In this document: positions 17,665 through 26,463 of the stretch, in pieces
Layout of the letters: every line of letters starts with the position of its first letter
Position numbering within the stretch: position 1 is the stretch's first letter
From: JBGZEX01 sp041846495
Lineage (GTDB): Bacteria > Bacteroidota > Bacteroidia > Bacteroidales > Marinifilaceae
NCBI GenBank assembly: GCA_041846495.1
Contig: JBGZEX010000050.1
Span: 1-27,316, forward strand
DNA length: 27,316 bases
Direction: 5' to 3'
The notes under the pieces: model-generated
Told to the model about the DNA's origin: nothing
The model's database searches: none
What the model saw: the letters and a program-made list of their open reading frames with translations, nothing else
Program-made: the position numbers and the translations under genes

Positions 17665-19209
17665 ATGTCAATAAAAGGGAACATTCTTAACCTAAGAAAA
17701 AGAAAGCAAATCGTTCTGCAAGGGGGCGGCGAAGCTGCCATAAAGAAACAGGCGGCGATGGGAAAACTCACGGCGAGGGAACGCATCGAAGCAATCGTCG
17801 ACGAAAATTCCTTTCACGAATACGATTTGTTCGTCGAACATCAGGGAAAAGATTTCGATATGGATAAAAAGGTTTTCCACGGAGACGGTGTCATCATCGG
17901 CACGGGAACCATATACGGAGAACCTGTTTGTATTTATGCACAAGACTTTACGGTAGCCGGAGGCTCCTTGGGACTCATGCATGCCCGGAAAATCACCAAG
18001 ATAATGGACCATGCCATGAGTATGCGCATGCCGATTATAGGCATTAACGATTCCGGAGGTGCCCGTATTCAGGAAGGTGTCGATTCTTTGGCCGGATACG
18101 GAGAAATTTTCTACCGGAATACTCAGGCCTCCGGGGTCATACCCCAGCTCTCGGTAATCTTAGGTCCCTGTGCGGGAGGAGCCGTATATTCTCCGGCCTT
18201 AACCGATTTCGTATTCGTTGTGGACAATATTTCCAAAATGTTCATTACCGGTCCGGAAGTCATCAAAACCGTATTGGGAGAAGAAATCACCATGGAAGAG
18301 TTGGGCGGAGCCAAGGTACATAGCGAAATCAGCGGCAATGCTCATTTCTTCGCAAAAACCGAAACGGAATGCTTTCAACAAATCAAGAAACTCCTCACAT
18401 TCATACCTTGGAATAACGAACATAAAGCCAAAGCTTTCCCCGCTCGTCCTCCCAAACCGGAATTCAAAATCGACAAAATTCTCCCGTCCGATCCCACCCA
18501 ACCGTACGATATGAGGAATGTTATCAAAGCGGTGGTAGACGAATCCGATTTCTTCGAAATCCAGGAGGCTTTCGCCCGGAACATCATCATAGGATTCGGC
18601 AGAATAAACGGAGAAACCGTAGGATTCGTCGCCAATCAGCCTTTGGTATTGGCAGGCGTACTCGATTGCGACTCATCGGATAAAGCCGGACGTTTCATTC
18701 GTTTCTGCGATGCATTCAACATTCCGATTGTGACTTTCGAGGACATGCCCGGCTATCTTCCCGGTTCCGAACAGGAGCATATGGGTGTAATACGGCACGG
18801 AGCCAAAGTTTTATACGCTTATAGCGAAGCCACCGTTCCCAAAATCACCGTCATTCTCCGCAAAGCTTACGGAGGCGGATATATTGCCATGAACTCCCGC
18901 CATCTCAAAGCCGACTTTATGTTCGCATGGCCTACGGCGGAAATCGCCGTAATGGGTCCGGAAGGGGCTGCCAATATTATTTTCCGCAAGGAGATCACGG
19001 GTTCCGAAAATCCGGAAGCCACACGAAAAGCAAAAGTCGCCGAATACAGAGAAAAATTCGCCAACCCCTATGTAGCGGCATCCAAGGGCTATATCGATTC
19101 CGTCATAGAGCCGGAAGAAACCCGAATGCTCCTCCAGCATTGCATCGAAATATCCAATACCAAAACCGCAATCGTTCCGAAAAAGAAACACGGTATACCT
19201 CCGTTTTAA
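17665..19209 (+). CDS. mmdA: Biotin-dependent acyl-CoA carboxyltransferase (MmdA/PccB type)
   Basis: At 514 residues this has the two crotonase-like halves of the carboxyltransferase beta/MmdA family. Motifs include FTVAGGSLGLMHARKI, GINDSGGARIQEGVDSLAGYGE, SVILGPCAGGAVYSPALTDF, and in the second half DMPGYLPGSEQEHMG and RKAYGGGYIAMNSRH. The enzyme moves carboxyl between biotin and an acyl-CoA, probably methylmalonyl-CoA/propionyl-CoA. Overall it resembles the alpha subunit of methylmalonyl-CoA decarboxylase. Its biotin carrier follows after 9 bases. No biotin carboxylase and no membrane decarboxylase subunit are in the window, so decarboxylase versus carboxylase cannot be settled here. In Bacteroidales this step belongs to the succinate-to-propionate pathway. 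Confidence 0.9.
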   Translation: MSIKGNILNLRKRKQIVLQGGGEAAIKKQAAMGKLTARERIEAIVDENSFHEYDLFVEHQGKDFDMDKKVFHGDGVIIGTGTIYGEPVCIYAQDFTVAGGSLGLMHARKITKIMDHAMSMRMPIIGINDSGGARIQEGVDSLAGYGEIFYRNTQASGVIPQLSVILGPCAGGAVYSPALTDFVFVVDNISKMFITGPEVIKTVLGEEITMEELGGAKVHSEISGNAHFFAKTETECFQQIKKLLTFIPWNNEHKAKAFPARPPKPEFKIDKILPSDPTQPYDMRNVIKAVVDESDFFEIQEAFARNIIIGFGRINGETVGFVANQPLVLAGVLDCDSSDKAGRFIRFCDAFNIPIVTFEDMPGYLPGSEQEHMGVIRHGAKVLYAYSEATVPKITVILRKAYGGGYIAMNSRHLKADFMFAWPTAEIAVMGPEGAANIIFRKEITGSENPEATRKAKVAEYREKFANPYVAASKGYIDSVIEPEETRMLLQHCIEISNTKTAIVPKKKHGIPPF

Positions 19210-19218
19210 TCGAATACT

Positions 19219-19539
19219 ATGGCTGAAAAATACGATATTCTGGAAATCGACGGTGTCGAATATAAAACCACTTATACCAAAAAGTGGACGGAAAGAAAGA
19301 AATGGCAGAAAGACGACCCGCATCTCATACGCGCCATGATCCCCGGAGTCATTATCAAATACAAGGTAAAAAAAGGGGATAAGGTTCGCAAGAACGACAG
19401 TCTTTTTATATTGGAAGCCATGAAAATGCACAACAACATTCTTTCTCCTCTCGATGGAAAAATAAAAAAAATCTACGTGAAAGAGGGTGAAAATGTCATG
19501 AAAAACGACATTATAATCGAAATTGAAAATACGGATTAA
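19219..19539 (+). CDS. Biotin carboxyl carrier protein
   Basis: This 106-residue protein has a biotinyl domain at about 36-103. The biotinylation motif EAMKMHN puts the acceptor lysine at K69, and the partner half (LDGKIKKIYVKEGENVMKNDIIIEIE) is intact. It lacks the long Pro/Ala-rich linker common in carriers of decarboxylase complexes and instead has a short charged N-terminus (KKWTERKKWQKDD). It should shuttle carboxybiotin to the carboxyltransferase encoded 9 bases upstream. A strong terminator follows at once. Confidence 0.92.
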   Translation: MAEKYDILEIDGVEYKTTYTKKWTERKKWQKDDPHLIRAMIPGVIIKYKVKKGDKVRKNDSLFILEAMKMHNNILSPLDGKIKKIYVKEGENVMKNDIIIEIENTD

Positions 19540-19545
19540 TTTTAT

Positions 19546-19576
19546 ACAGCTGTTCCCGACGGGAGCAGCTGTTTTT
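19546..19576 (+). terminator. Rho-independent terminator after the biotin carrier gene
   Basis: The stem pairs 19546-19557 with 19561-19572 (one G-U pair) around a three-base loop and runs into T5. It is a strong, classical intrinsic terminator, placed 6 bases after the carrier stop codon and only 20 bases before the exporter ATPase start. Confidence 0.8.
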
Positions 19577-19596
19577 ACCAACATAAGCCCTTTCCC

Positions 19597-20526
19597 ATGA
19601 TATTTTTCGAAGCAAACGACATTGTCAAGAACTACTCCAAACACCAAGCTCTCAAGAATGTATCCGTCAGTATCCCGGAAAAAGCCATATACGGTCTTTT
19701 AGGGCCGAACGGAGCCGGGAAAACGACTTTGATACGTATCATCAATCAAATTACGGCACCCGATTCGGGAAGTTTGAAACTCAACGGCCGACCGCTGACT
19801 CCCAAAGATTGCGCCCGTATCGGTTATCTCCCCGAAGAACGCGGATTATACAAAAAGATGAAAGTGGGCGAACAGGCCGTATATCTGGCACGACTAAAGG
19901 GGCTCAGCCGGCAGGAAGCCGTCAAACGCCTAAGAATATGGTTCGAAAAATTCGAAATAACCGGCTGGTGGAATAAAAAAGTGGAAGAGCTTTCGAAAGG
20001 GATGCAGCAAAAAGTTCAATTCATCACGACCGTATTGCACCAACCCGAAATGTTGATATTCGACGAACCTTTCAGCGGATTCGACCCCATAAATGCCGAA
20101 CTCCTGAAAAAGGAGATTCTGGAATTAAGAGATAAGGGAGCGACCATCATATTCTCGACCCACAACATGGGTTCGGTGGAAGAAATATGCAGCCACATCG
20201 CACTCATCAACAAATCCCGCAAAATCATCGAAGGGCCGGTAAACGAAATCCGCGAAAATCATGCGGACAACACCTACCGTATTTGCATGAAAGGCCCGGA
20301 CGACCTTCCCATAGAAGAAATATGCGGAGAAGATTTCGAAATCGCATCCCGGGAAAAACACGGGGATATAACCGCTCTCGACATAGTTCAGAAAAAACAT
20401 ACATCTCCGAATATTATTTTATCCCGGCTTACAGACAAAGCCGAAATATTGGAATACAAAAAAATCATTCCGAAGATGAACGATATTTTTATCAAACTCG
20501 TAAAAGAAGATTCCTCCCATGAATAA
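19597..20526 (+). CDS. ABC exporter ATP-binding protein, NatA-like
   Basis: The 309-residue protein has a complete ABC nucleotide-binding domain: Walker A GPNGAGKTT (36-44), the YLPEERGLYKKMKV stretch (78-90) typical of NatA-like ATPases, signature LSKGMQQK (132-139), Walker B LIFDEP (153-158) and the switch histidine in STHNMGS. A C-terminal extension of about 90 residues follows. It pairs with the permease encoded next, overlapping it by 8 bases. In Bacteroidota this pair is generally annotated as a sodium or drug exporter; the substrate is unknown. No promoter is recognisable in the 20 bases after the terminator. Confidence 0.93.
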   Translation: MIFFEANDIVKNYSKHQALKNVSVSIPEKAIYGLLGPNGAGKTTLIRIINQITAPDSGSLKLNGRPLTPKDCARIGYLPEERGLYKKMKVGEQAVYLARLKGLSRQEAVKRLRIWFEKFEITGWWNKKVEELSKGMQQKVQFITTVLHQPEMLIFDEPFSGFDPINAELLKKEILELRDKGATIIFSTHNMGSVEEICSHIALINKSRKIIEGPVNEIRENHADNTYRICMKGPDDLPIEEICGEDFEIASREKHGDITALDIVQKKHTSPNIILSRLTDKAEILEYKKIIPKMNDIFIKLVKEDSSHE

Positions 20527-21853
20527 AATATTAATCATTATCGGACGGGAATTTTCTACCCGTGTCCGAAAAAAGACATTCCTGCTGGTTACCATATTCG
20601 TTCCCATCCTCGTTGCCGGTTTATATGCCTTTATGCTGTGGATGATGCTAAGGGACGACACCCAGGAGCGGAAAATCGCCGTCGTCAACCGTTCCGAATT
20701 AATACATCCCCTCAAACGGATAAATAACAACACATTCGAATACGGACACGAGGATATGGCGGAGGCCGACCTCAGTCGCTTTCTCGTAAACAGCGATTAT
20801 TACGCCGCCATATATGTTCCGCAGAATATTATCCGGGAACCGAAAATCACCATTTATTCCCGTTCCCAAATCCCTATGGAACTCGAAAACAATATCACTA
20901 TACAACTGAAAAACGAAATTGAAAAAATCAAAAGGGACAGTATCATAAAGCAAACCGGCATCCCCGACTTGGAACAGCAGTTGGAAGCTACGCAAACGAC
21001 GGTATCGGCCACTACGCTTAAAATAGACGAGAAAGGGGAAGCCCGGGAGAGTTCGTCCGTAATCACTTCCGTCATCGGTATTGCCGCCGGCATCGTAATC
21101 TACATATTCATATTCATGTATGCAACTCAGGTAATGCAGGGCGTACTCGAAGAAAAGATCAACCGGATTATAGAAGTACTCGTATCTTCCGTAAAACCCA
21201 TACAATTCCTTTTCGGAAAAATCATCGGAATTGCCGGAGTAGGCCTTTTGCAATTCGTCATATGGATTGTTTTGGGGGGTGTAATCATCGTTGCCGGACA
21301 AAGTTTGTTCCTGTCCGATATCGACATGGAAAGCCTTCGGAATGCCACAGACCTGAATGCCATGACGCAGACTTCGGGGCTTACGGCGGAAAACCTCGCT
21401 ACGATACGGAGCATCACCCAAACCCTCACCCCTCAATTCGTATGCTCTTTTTTAATCTCCTTTATCCTGTATTTCATCGGAGGATATTTGTTGTATGCCG
21501 CCATGTTCGCCGCTATAGGAGCAGCAGTCGACAGCCAGGAGGAAACCCAACAATTCTTAGGCCCTCTGTCCGTCGTTCTCGTCATCGGATTATACATCGG
21601 CTTTGCAGCCATAAAAAGCCCCGAGTCTCCTTTGGTTTTCTGGACCTCCATGATCCCTTTCACTTCTCCCATCGTAATGCTGGTAAGAATACCCTTCGGA
21701 GTGGCAACCTGGGAAATACTGCTATCGCTCGGGATTTTGGGCGGGACCTTCATTCTCATTACCTGGATATCCGCCAAAATATACCGGATAGGAATATTGA
21801 TGTACGGGAAAAAAGCTTCGTGGAAAGAAATTTACAAATGGCTTAAATACTGA
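20519..21853 (+). CDS. ABC-2 type permease, NatB-like
   Basis: This 444-residue permease has one N-terminal membrane segment (22-44), an extracytoplasmic domain (about 45-185, predicted helical in part), then a cluster of about five membrane segments from 188 to 425. This is the ABC2_membrane_3/NatB layout. The EEKINRIIEVLVSSVKPIQFLFGKIIG coupling stretch (about 217-243) is highly characteristic of the family. It is translationally coupled to the ATPase gene by an 8-base overlap and ends 13 bases from the convergent OstA-like gene. Confidence 0.92.
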   Translation: MNKILIIIGREFSTRVRKKTFLLVTIFVPILVAGLYAFMLWMMLRDDTQERKIAVVNRSELIHPLKRINNNTFEYGHEDMAEADLSRFLVNSDYYAAIYVPQNIIREPKITIYSRSQIPMELENNITIQLKNEIEKIKRDSIIKQTGIPDLEQQLEATQTTVSATTLKIDEKGEARESSSVITSVIGIAAGIVIYIFIFMYATQVMQGVLEEKINRIIEVLVSSVKPIQFLFGKIIGIAGVGLLQFVIWIVLGGVIIVAGQSLFLSDIDMESLRNATDLNAMTQTSGLTAENLATIRSITQTLTPQFVCSFLISFILYFIGGYLLYAAMFAAIGAAVDSQEETQQFLGPLSVVLVIGLYIGFAAIKSPESPLVFWTSMIPFTSPIVMLVRIPFGVATWEILLSLGILGGTFILITWISAKIYRIGILMYGKKASWKEIYKWLKY

Positions 21854-21886
21854 GCCATTCCCGGTTTTATTTAAAAGACCGGGCTC
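21852..21886. terminator. Weak shared hairpin between convergent genes
   Basis: A hairpin pairs the GAGC and CCGGT segments on the left with ACCGGGCTC on the right, with a 5-base bulge. It spans the stop codons of both convergent genes. A modest T-run follows on the plus strand. It is a possible bidirectional terminator. Confidence 0.4.
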
Positions 21887-23399
21887 TTTCCCCCTCCCCG
21901 ACTTCTTCTTTTTTTAAGATATCCGCAACGGAACGGGGTCTGAGCGATATATGCCATGAAAATCCCCGGAGTTCCCGTTCCTGAGGATCTACCATGAATA
22001 TCGGTTTCAAACTTCCTTCCGTTTTCCCGATAAAAGTAAGGGAGGCTATTTTATTCTCCTCTATATTGATTCTGATTTTAGGACTCGAAGCTCTGTTCAA
22101 TCCTATAATCTCTCCCCCTTCGTCGGGATAATAAAGCGTTTCTCCGCTCCCGTCCACAAAAATCATATACAATTGATTTTTATCGAAATATCCCGTCATC
22201 TTTTTCCCCTTGATTTGATTGTACATATTGGAATCCCTTCGGTTGACAAGCATGGCATTATCCTCGAGAAAGAAGTTATCCACTTCATTCCGTCTCAATT
22301 TCATCGAAATCTTCTCGGCCGTCATTTGATTATCCTCCGTCCATACTATGGGAGATTCGTACATTCGTACGATGGAATCGCCCGTATAAAAAGACATGGA
22401 ATCGCATTTCCCCTGAAGGTCGATGCTGTAAAATTTCGTATTGTAAAATGCCCGGACCACATCCAGTCCCATCGTATCTTTGGTAACGGCCAAAGTATCC
22501 CCGTGTATATAAAGGGAATCCCGCTCTCCTCCTATAATCAAGAGGGCGGAATCCGTAACATAAGCGTAATTCCGCCACTTCAACACTTCTCCGATATGTC
22601 CCCGGGTCACCATACGGTCGACCGTATCTCTGAGAACGATATTCCTCTTAAGGAAAGCCGTCCCGCTCAGACTATCCACCACTATAGTATCCGCCCGGCA
22701 AACATATTGATTATAGCTTATTCTGTTGTTTTTATACAACTCGCCATGGGATACCAGAGTGCTGTACCATCCGTCTTCCGAGTACAGAGTACGCTCCTCT
22801 CCGTACACGGTCGTAGGTCCGAGAATGGAAATAATCTTGGTGAAGGTATGGTATTTCATCGTATCCGACATCATATGGTAATCGGGAGTGACCACATCTA
22901 CGCTATCCTTGAAAAACAAAAACTCCGCTTCCTTATAATAATATCCCACCCTGCTTCTAAGAGTATTTGTCTCGTCTTTTATAACACCTCCATTATAATA
23001 ATTCCCAATCTCCCTACCCACATCATAATCCAAAAAGTTCGTTTTCAATGTAATACGGTTATCTTTCAATATCACATTGTTGCGTACCATCGCAAACTCT
23101 TTTTCCGTATCGTAAACCAAAAAATCCCCCCAAAGATGAAGGGTATCGTCCTGTACGGCATGCACATGCCCGAAAGCTTTTATGAAACTGCTGTCGGAAT
23201 AACGGTAGAGACTGTCGCAAGACATAAACATCCGGTTGTGTTTGATACGCACATTGCCGAGAAATTTCGTAAGATTCGACGTCGTGCCCGGTTCGAAAGA
23301 ATCCGCATGAAGGATATCCACCGTAACTTTTTTCTGTGCCGGAACAAAACAGGAAAAAAATATGCAATAGAGGAATATTATGTATTTATAGAGATACAT
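21867..23399 (-). CDS. OstA-like (LptA/LptD N-domain family) envelope protein
   Basis: The 510-residue protein has a signal peptide (1-22, ending VPA-QK) and then repeated OstA/LptA-type beta-jellyroll strands: KFLGNVRIKHNRMFMSCDSLYRY, then NNVILKDNRITLKTNFLDYD, then a series of similar units to about residue 440. OstA/LptA-like domains bind lipopolysaccharide in the periplasm. The long Bacteroidota form lacks a visible LptD barrel, so it is best described as a periplasmic OstA-like protein in envelope assembly. The start ATG lies one base after the SurA-like stop, so the two are co-transcribed. Confidence 0.88.
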   Translation of the reverse strand: MYLYKYIIFLYCIFFSCFVPAQKKVTVDILHADSFEPGTTSNLTKFLGNVRIKHNRMFMSCDSLYRYSDSSFIKAFGHVHAVQDDTLHLWGDFLVYDTEKEFAMVRNNVILKDNRITLKTNFLDYDVGREIGNYYNGGVIKDETNTLRSRVGYYYKEAEFLFFKDSVDVVTPDYHMMSDTMKYHTFTKIISILGPTTVYGEERTLYSEDGWYSTLVSHGELYKNNRISYNQYVCRADTIVVDSLSGTAFLKRNIVLRDTVDRMVTRGHIGEVLKWRNYAYVTDSALLIIGGERDSLYIHGDTLAVTKDTMGLDVVRAFYNTKFYSIDLQGKCDSMSFYTGDSIVRMYESPIVWTEDNQMTAEKISMKLRRNEVDNFFLEDNAMLVNRRDSNMYNQIKGKKMTGYFDKNQLYMIFVDGSGETLYYPDEGGEIIGLNRASSPKIRINIEENKIASLTFIGKTEGSLKPIFMVDPQERELRGFSWHISLRPRSVADILKKEEVGEGERARSFK

Positions 23400-23400
23400 C

Positions 23401-24747
23401 TTATTTTATCCAACCGTCATCGATAAATTTCTGATCCATATAGGCATCGCTTATATGGATATAAGTTACAGCTTGTTTTTCCTTAATCCATTTACGGAAC
23501 AACTCCTGTTGTTTTTTCATCTGCAAAAGCTGCTCGAAATACATCCAGTCGTCCTCCAAATTGGCTTTATGCTTGGGGTAAAATTCCTTTAACTTAACGA
23601 TTTTGAACTCTTCTCTTCCGTTTTCCCGAACGACGAAAGGCCGGGATATTTCCCCCGTTTTCATCTTATCTATAACTTGAGCCATACTTCCGCCGATCAA
23701 AGAACGGGATATTTTGGAATTGGATTCCTGATCCGCCATAAGTCCTCCGTTATTCCGGGTATTCTTATCGGAAGAATAATAATAAGCCGCATCTTCGAAA
23801 CTCATCTTATTTTCCAATATCGTGTTTCGAAGGGTATCCAAACGGGCCAAGGTCTCGTTTTTTTCAACTTCGGATATATTGGGCACAATCAATATATGAC
23901 GCACCTTAACGTATTCCCCTTTCTTATCCATCATCTGAATTATATGGAATCCGTATTCCGTCTCCACGATTTTGGAAATCTTGCCTACTTTGAGATTAAA
24001 GGCGGCATCCGCAAATTCCGGAGCGAAATAAGCTTTCGTACTATAGTCCAATTCTCCTCCCCGAGTTGCCGAACCGGGATCGGCCGAATAGAGTACGGCT
24101 AAGGAACTGAAACTTTTTTCCCCCGAAAGCACCTGCTCCCTATAAGTACGCAATTGATTCCTTACCCTCTCTTTTTCTTCGTTGCTCACCAAAGGTTTGA
24201 ATACGATCTGCTGCAACTCGTATTGATCCGGTATTTCCGGCAAACTGTCGGCAGGGAGTTTATTATAAAAAAGTTTAATCTCCGAAGGCGTCACCCTTAC
24301 CTTTTCCACGATACGTTCCTGCATACGTCTTGTGATAAGCTGTTCCCTTATAAAGGGTCTCCGGGTATTCCTTATGCTTTCCTCATCTCTTCCGAAATAG
24401 CGTTCCATCCTTTCCTTACTCCCCAAATTGGCAATAATCCTCCGAATATCTTCATTCAACATATTTTCCACCTCTATGGGGGATGCGGTAATACTGTCCA
24501 CTTCGGCCTGGGCAAGCAATAATTTTTTTATCAACAAATTCTCAAGCACCATCGTATTGTAGTTCTCGGAAGCCGAATAAATCCCCTGCTCCTTTCCCTG
24601 CATAAGTTCTATTTCTATATCCGACTTCAATATGGGTTGATCTCCCACCATAGCGACCACCCGGTCTATTACATTCTTCTGTGCGAATATTCCGCCGATA
24701 TTTATCAATAAAAAAAACAATAAATAATATTTTCTCATAACGTCCAT
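23401..24747 (-). CDS. surA: SurA-like periplasmic chaperone/peptidyl-prolyl isomerase
   Basis: From ATG 24747 the protein is 448 residues. A signal peptide (KYYLLFFLLINIGGIFA-QK) precedes a SurA N-terminal region with NVIDRVVAMVGDQPILKSDIE, then two parvulin PPIase domains: the first includes the SADPGSATRGGELDYS and EYGFHIIQMMDKKG stretches, the second KVRHILIVP and the NNGGLM stretch. In the periplasm it would fold outer-membrane proteins, as SurA does. The frame is open back to 24903, but that start would overlap guaB and bury the signal peptide, so 24747 (or 24738, MRKYY) is chosen. The OstA-like gene follows directly; guaB is 29 bases upstream. Confidence 0.9.
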   Translation of the reverse strand: MDVMRKYYLLFFLLINIGGIFAQKNVIDRVVAMVGDQPILKSDIEIELMQGKEQGIYSASENYNTMVLENLLIKKLLLAQAEVDSITASPIEVENMLNEDIRRIIANLGSKERMERYFGRDEESIRNTRRPFIREQLITRRMQERIVEKVRVTPSEIKLFYNKLPADSLPEIPDQYELQQIVFKPLVSNEEKERVRNQLRTYREQVLSGEKSFSSLAVLYSADPGSATRGGELDYSTKAYFAPEFADAAFNLKVGKISKIVETEYGFHIIQMMDKKGEYVKVRHILIVPNISEVEKNETLARLDTLRNTILENKMSFEDAAYYYSSDKNTRNNGGLMADQESNSKISRSLIGGSMAQVIDKMKTGEISRPFVVRENGREEFKIVKLKEFYPKHKANLEDDWMYFEQLLQMKKQQELFRKWIKEKQAVTYIHISDAYMDQKFIDDGWIK

Positions 24748-24776
24748 AATATTTCCATTAATTTGCAGTCCGGAAC

Positions 24777-26246
24777 CTATCTGCTGTAATTCGGGGCCTC
24801 GCTCGTTATGGCCACATCGTGAGGATGACTCTCTATCATTCCCGAATTGGATATTCTTACAAAACGGGCATGATGCAGTTCTTCTATGGTATGGGTTCCG
24901 CAATATCCCATTCCGGCGCGTATACCTCCTATAAGCTGATAAACCACCTCATCCAAAGTTCCTTTAAAAGGCACCCGGGCCACAATGCCTTCCGGCACCA
25001 ATTTCTTTATATCGTCCTCTCCGCCCTGAAAATAGCGGTCCTTGGAGCCTTGCTGCATGGCTTCCAAAGAACCCATTCCTCTGTAACTTTTGAATTTCCT
25101 TCCGTTATATATAATGGTTTCTCCCGGAGACTCCTCCACTCCGGCGAAAAGCGAACCTGCCATAATAGAGGAAGCTCCGGCAGCCAAAGCCTTCACGATA
25201 TCTCCCGAATAGCGCAAGCCGCCGTCGGCAATCACGGGAATGCCTCGGGGTTTCATCACCTTGGCCACATCGTATATGGCACTGAGTTGCGGCACTCCCA
25301 CTCCGGCAATAATACGCGTAGTACATATGGAACCCGGGCCTATGCCGACCTTAACCGCATCGGCTCCCGCATCGGCAAGGGCTATGGCAGCCTCGCCCGT
25401 CGCTATATTCCCGACCACCACTTCCAGCAAAGGAAAACAATTCTTCACCTCCTTAAGCATATCGATGACGAACTTGGAATGTCCGTGGGCCGTATCGATG
25501 ACTACCGCATCCACATTGGCATTCACAAGGGCTTCCACTCTTTCCATCGTATCCGACGTAACGCCTACCCCCGCAGCTACCCTGAGCCGTCCTTTGGAAT
25601 CCTTGGAAGCCAACGGTTTGTCCTTGGCTTTCGTTATATCCTTATAAGTAACCAAACCTATCAATCTATTGTTTTTATCGACTACCGGCAATTTTTCAAT
25701 CTTATGAGCCTGAAGAATTTCCGCAGCTTTCTGCAAATCCGTACTCTCCGTGGTAGTCACCAAATTTTCGGATGTCATCACCTCCCGGATCTTCCTGTCC
25801 ATATCCATCTCGAACCGCAAATCCCGATTCGTAACGATACCTACAAGTTCCATATCGTCGTTGACGACGGGAATCCCCCCTATCTTGAATTCTTTCATCA
25901 ACCCCAAAGCATCCTTAACGGTTTTATGAGGAGTAATCGTAATAGGTGCATATATCATTCCGTTTTCCGCCCTTTTCACCATCTCCACCTGACGTGCCTG
26001 ATCTTTTATACTCATATTCTTATGAATAACGCCTATACCTCCTTCCCGGGCAATGGATATGGCCATTGCCGACTCCGTAACCGTATCCATCGCAGCGGAA
26101 ACAATCGGTATTTTTATCTCTATACCTCTTGAAAATCGAGAGGTTAAATCCACATTTCTGGGAAGTAATTCCGAATAGGAAGGTACTAACAATACATCGT
26201 CGAAAGTCAACCCTTCCGTATAAATACGCTCTTCTACAAATGACAT
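24777..26246 (-). CDS. guaB: IMP dehydrogenase
   Basis: This 489-residue enzyme oxidises IMP to XMP with NAD+, the committed step of guanine nucleotide synthesis. It has the TIM-barrel start (LTFDDVLLVPSYSELLP), two CBS domains inserted at about 96-150 and 158-212, the catalytic loop GIGPGSICTT with Cys308, and the IADGGLRYSGD and GAMAGS-like phosphate-binding region. The length is normal. It lies upstream of the SurA-like gene, with recQ divergent on the other side. Confidence 0.98.
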   Translation of the reverse strand: MSFVEERIYTEGLTFDDVLLVPSYSELLPRNVDLTSRFSRGIEIKIPIVSAAMDTVTESAMAISIAREGGIGVIHKNMSIKDQARQVEMVKRAENGMIYAPITITPHKTVKDALGLMKEFKIGGIPVVNDDMELVGIVTNRDLRFEMDMDRKIREVMTSENLVTTTESTDLQKAAEILQAHKIEKLPVVDKNNRLIGLVTYKDITKAKDKPLASKDSKGRLRVAAGVGVTSDTMERVEALVNANVDAVVIDTAHGHSKFVIDMLKEVKNCFPLLEVVVGNIATGEAAIALADAGADAVKVGIGPGSICTTRIIAGVGVPQLSAIYDVAKVMKPRGIPVIADGGLRYSGDIVKALAAGASSIMAGSLFAGVEESPGETIIYNGRKFKSYRGMGSLEAMQQGSKDRYFQGGEDDIKKLVPEGIVARVPFKGTLDEVVYQLIGGIRAGMGYCGTHTIEELHHARFVRISNSGMIESHPHDVAITSEAPNYSR

Positions 26247-26451
26247 GATACGATTTTTTTGAGTTTAAATAATTTGGACGAAAATACGAAAAATACCGGT
26301 ATCTTCTCCCATTTAGCCCTCTTTTTTATAAATATCCGCCGAATTATCGCCATCCGTCCCCATTCTCCGAAATTTTCCCCCTTTCCCCGTATACCGAATT
26401 CACGTTTCCGGAATTTTTCTTCAAAATCGAGGAAGATTTAAAATTATCCTA

Positions 26452-26459
26452 TAAATTTG
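26452..26459 (+). promoter_or_regulatory. Candidate -7 box immediately before recQ
   Basis: TAAATTTG fits TAnnTTTG and ends 4 bases before the recQ ATG at 26464, so a transcript from it would be nearly leaderless. No good -33 element was found. The divergent gap 26247-26463 otherwise shows no gene. Confidence 0.3.
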
Positions 26460-26463
26460 TTCT

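Noticed and set aside
18811..19647. Minus-strand open frame (278 codons) across the carboxyltransferase and biotin carrier
   Set aside because: It is a phenylalanine-rich shadow of two clear plus-strand genes.
21274..21279. G6 run in the NatB-like permease gene
   Set aside because: The reading frame is continuous and family-like on both sides, so there is no sign of switching.
22173..23426. Long plus-strand open frame (417 codons) opposite the OstA-like gene
   Set aside because: It is antisense to a coherent secreted protein with repeated OstA strands, and has no signal or domain of its own.
24748..24903. N-terminal extension of the SurA-like frame
   Set aside because: It would overlap guaB on the same strand and place 52 unrelated residues ahead of a clear signal peptide.
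24819..26132. Long plus-strand open frame (437 codons) opposite guaB
   Set aside because: It is antisense to a textbook IMP dehydrogenase; its translation is His/Arg-rich with no recognisable domain.
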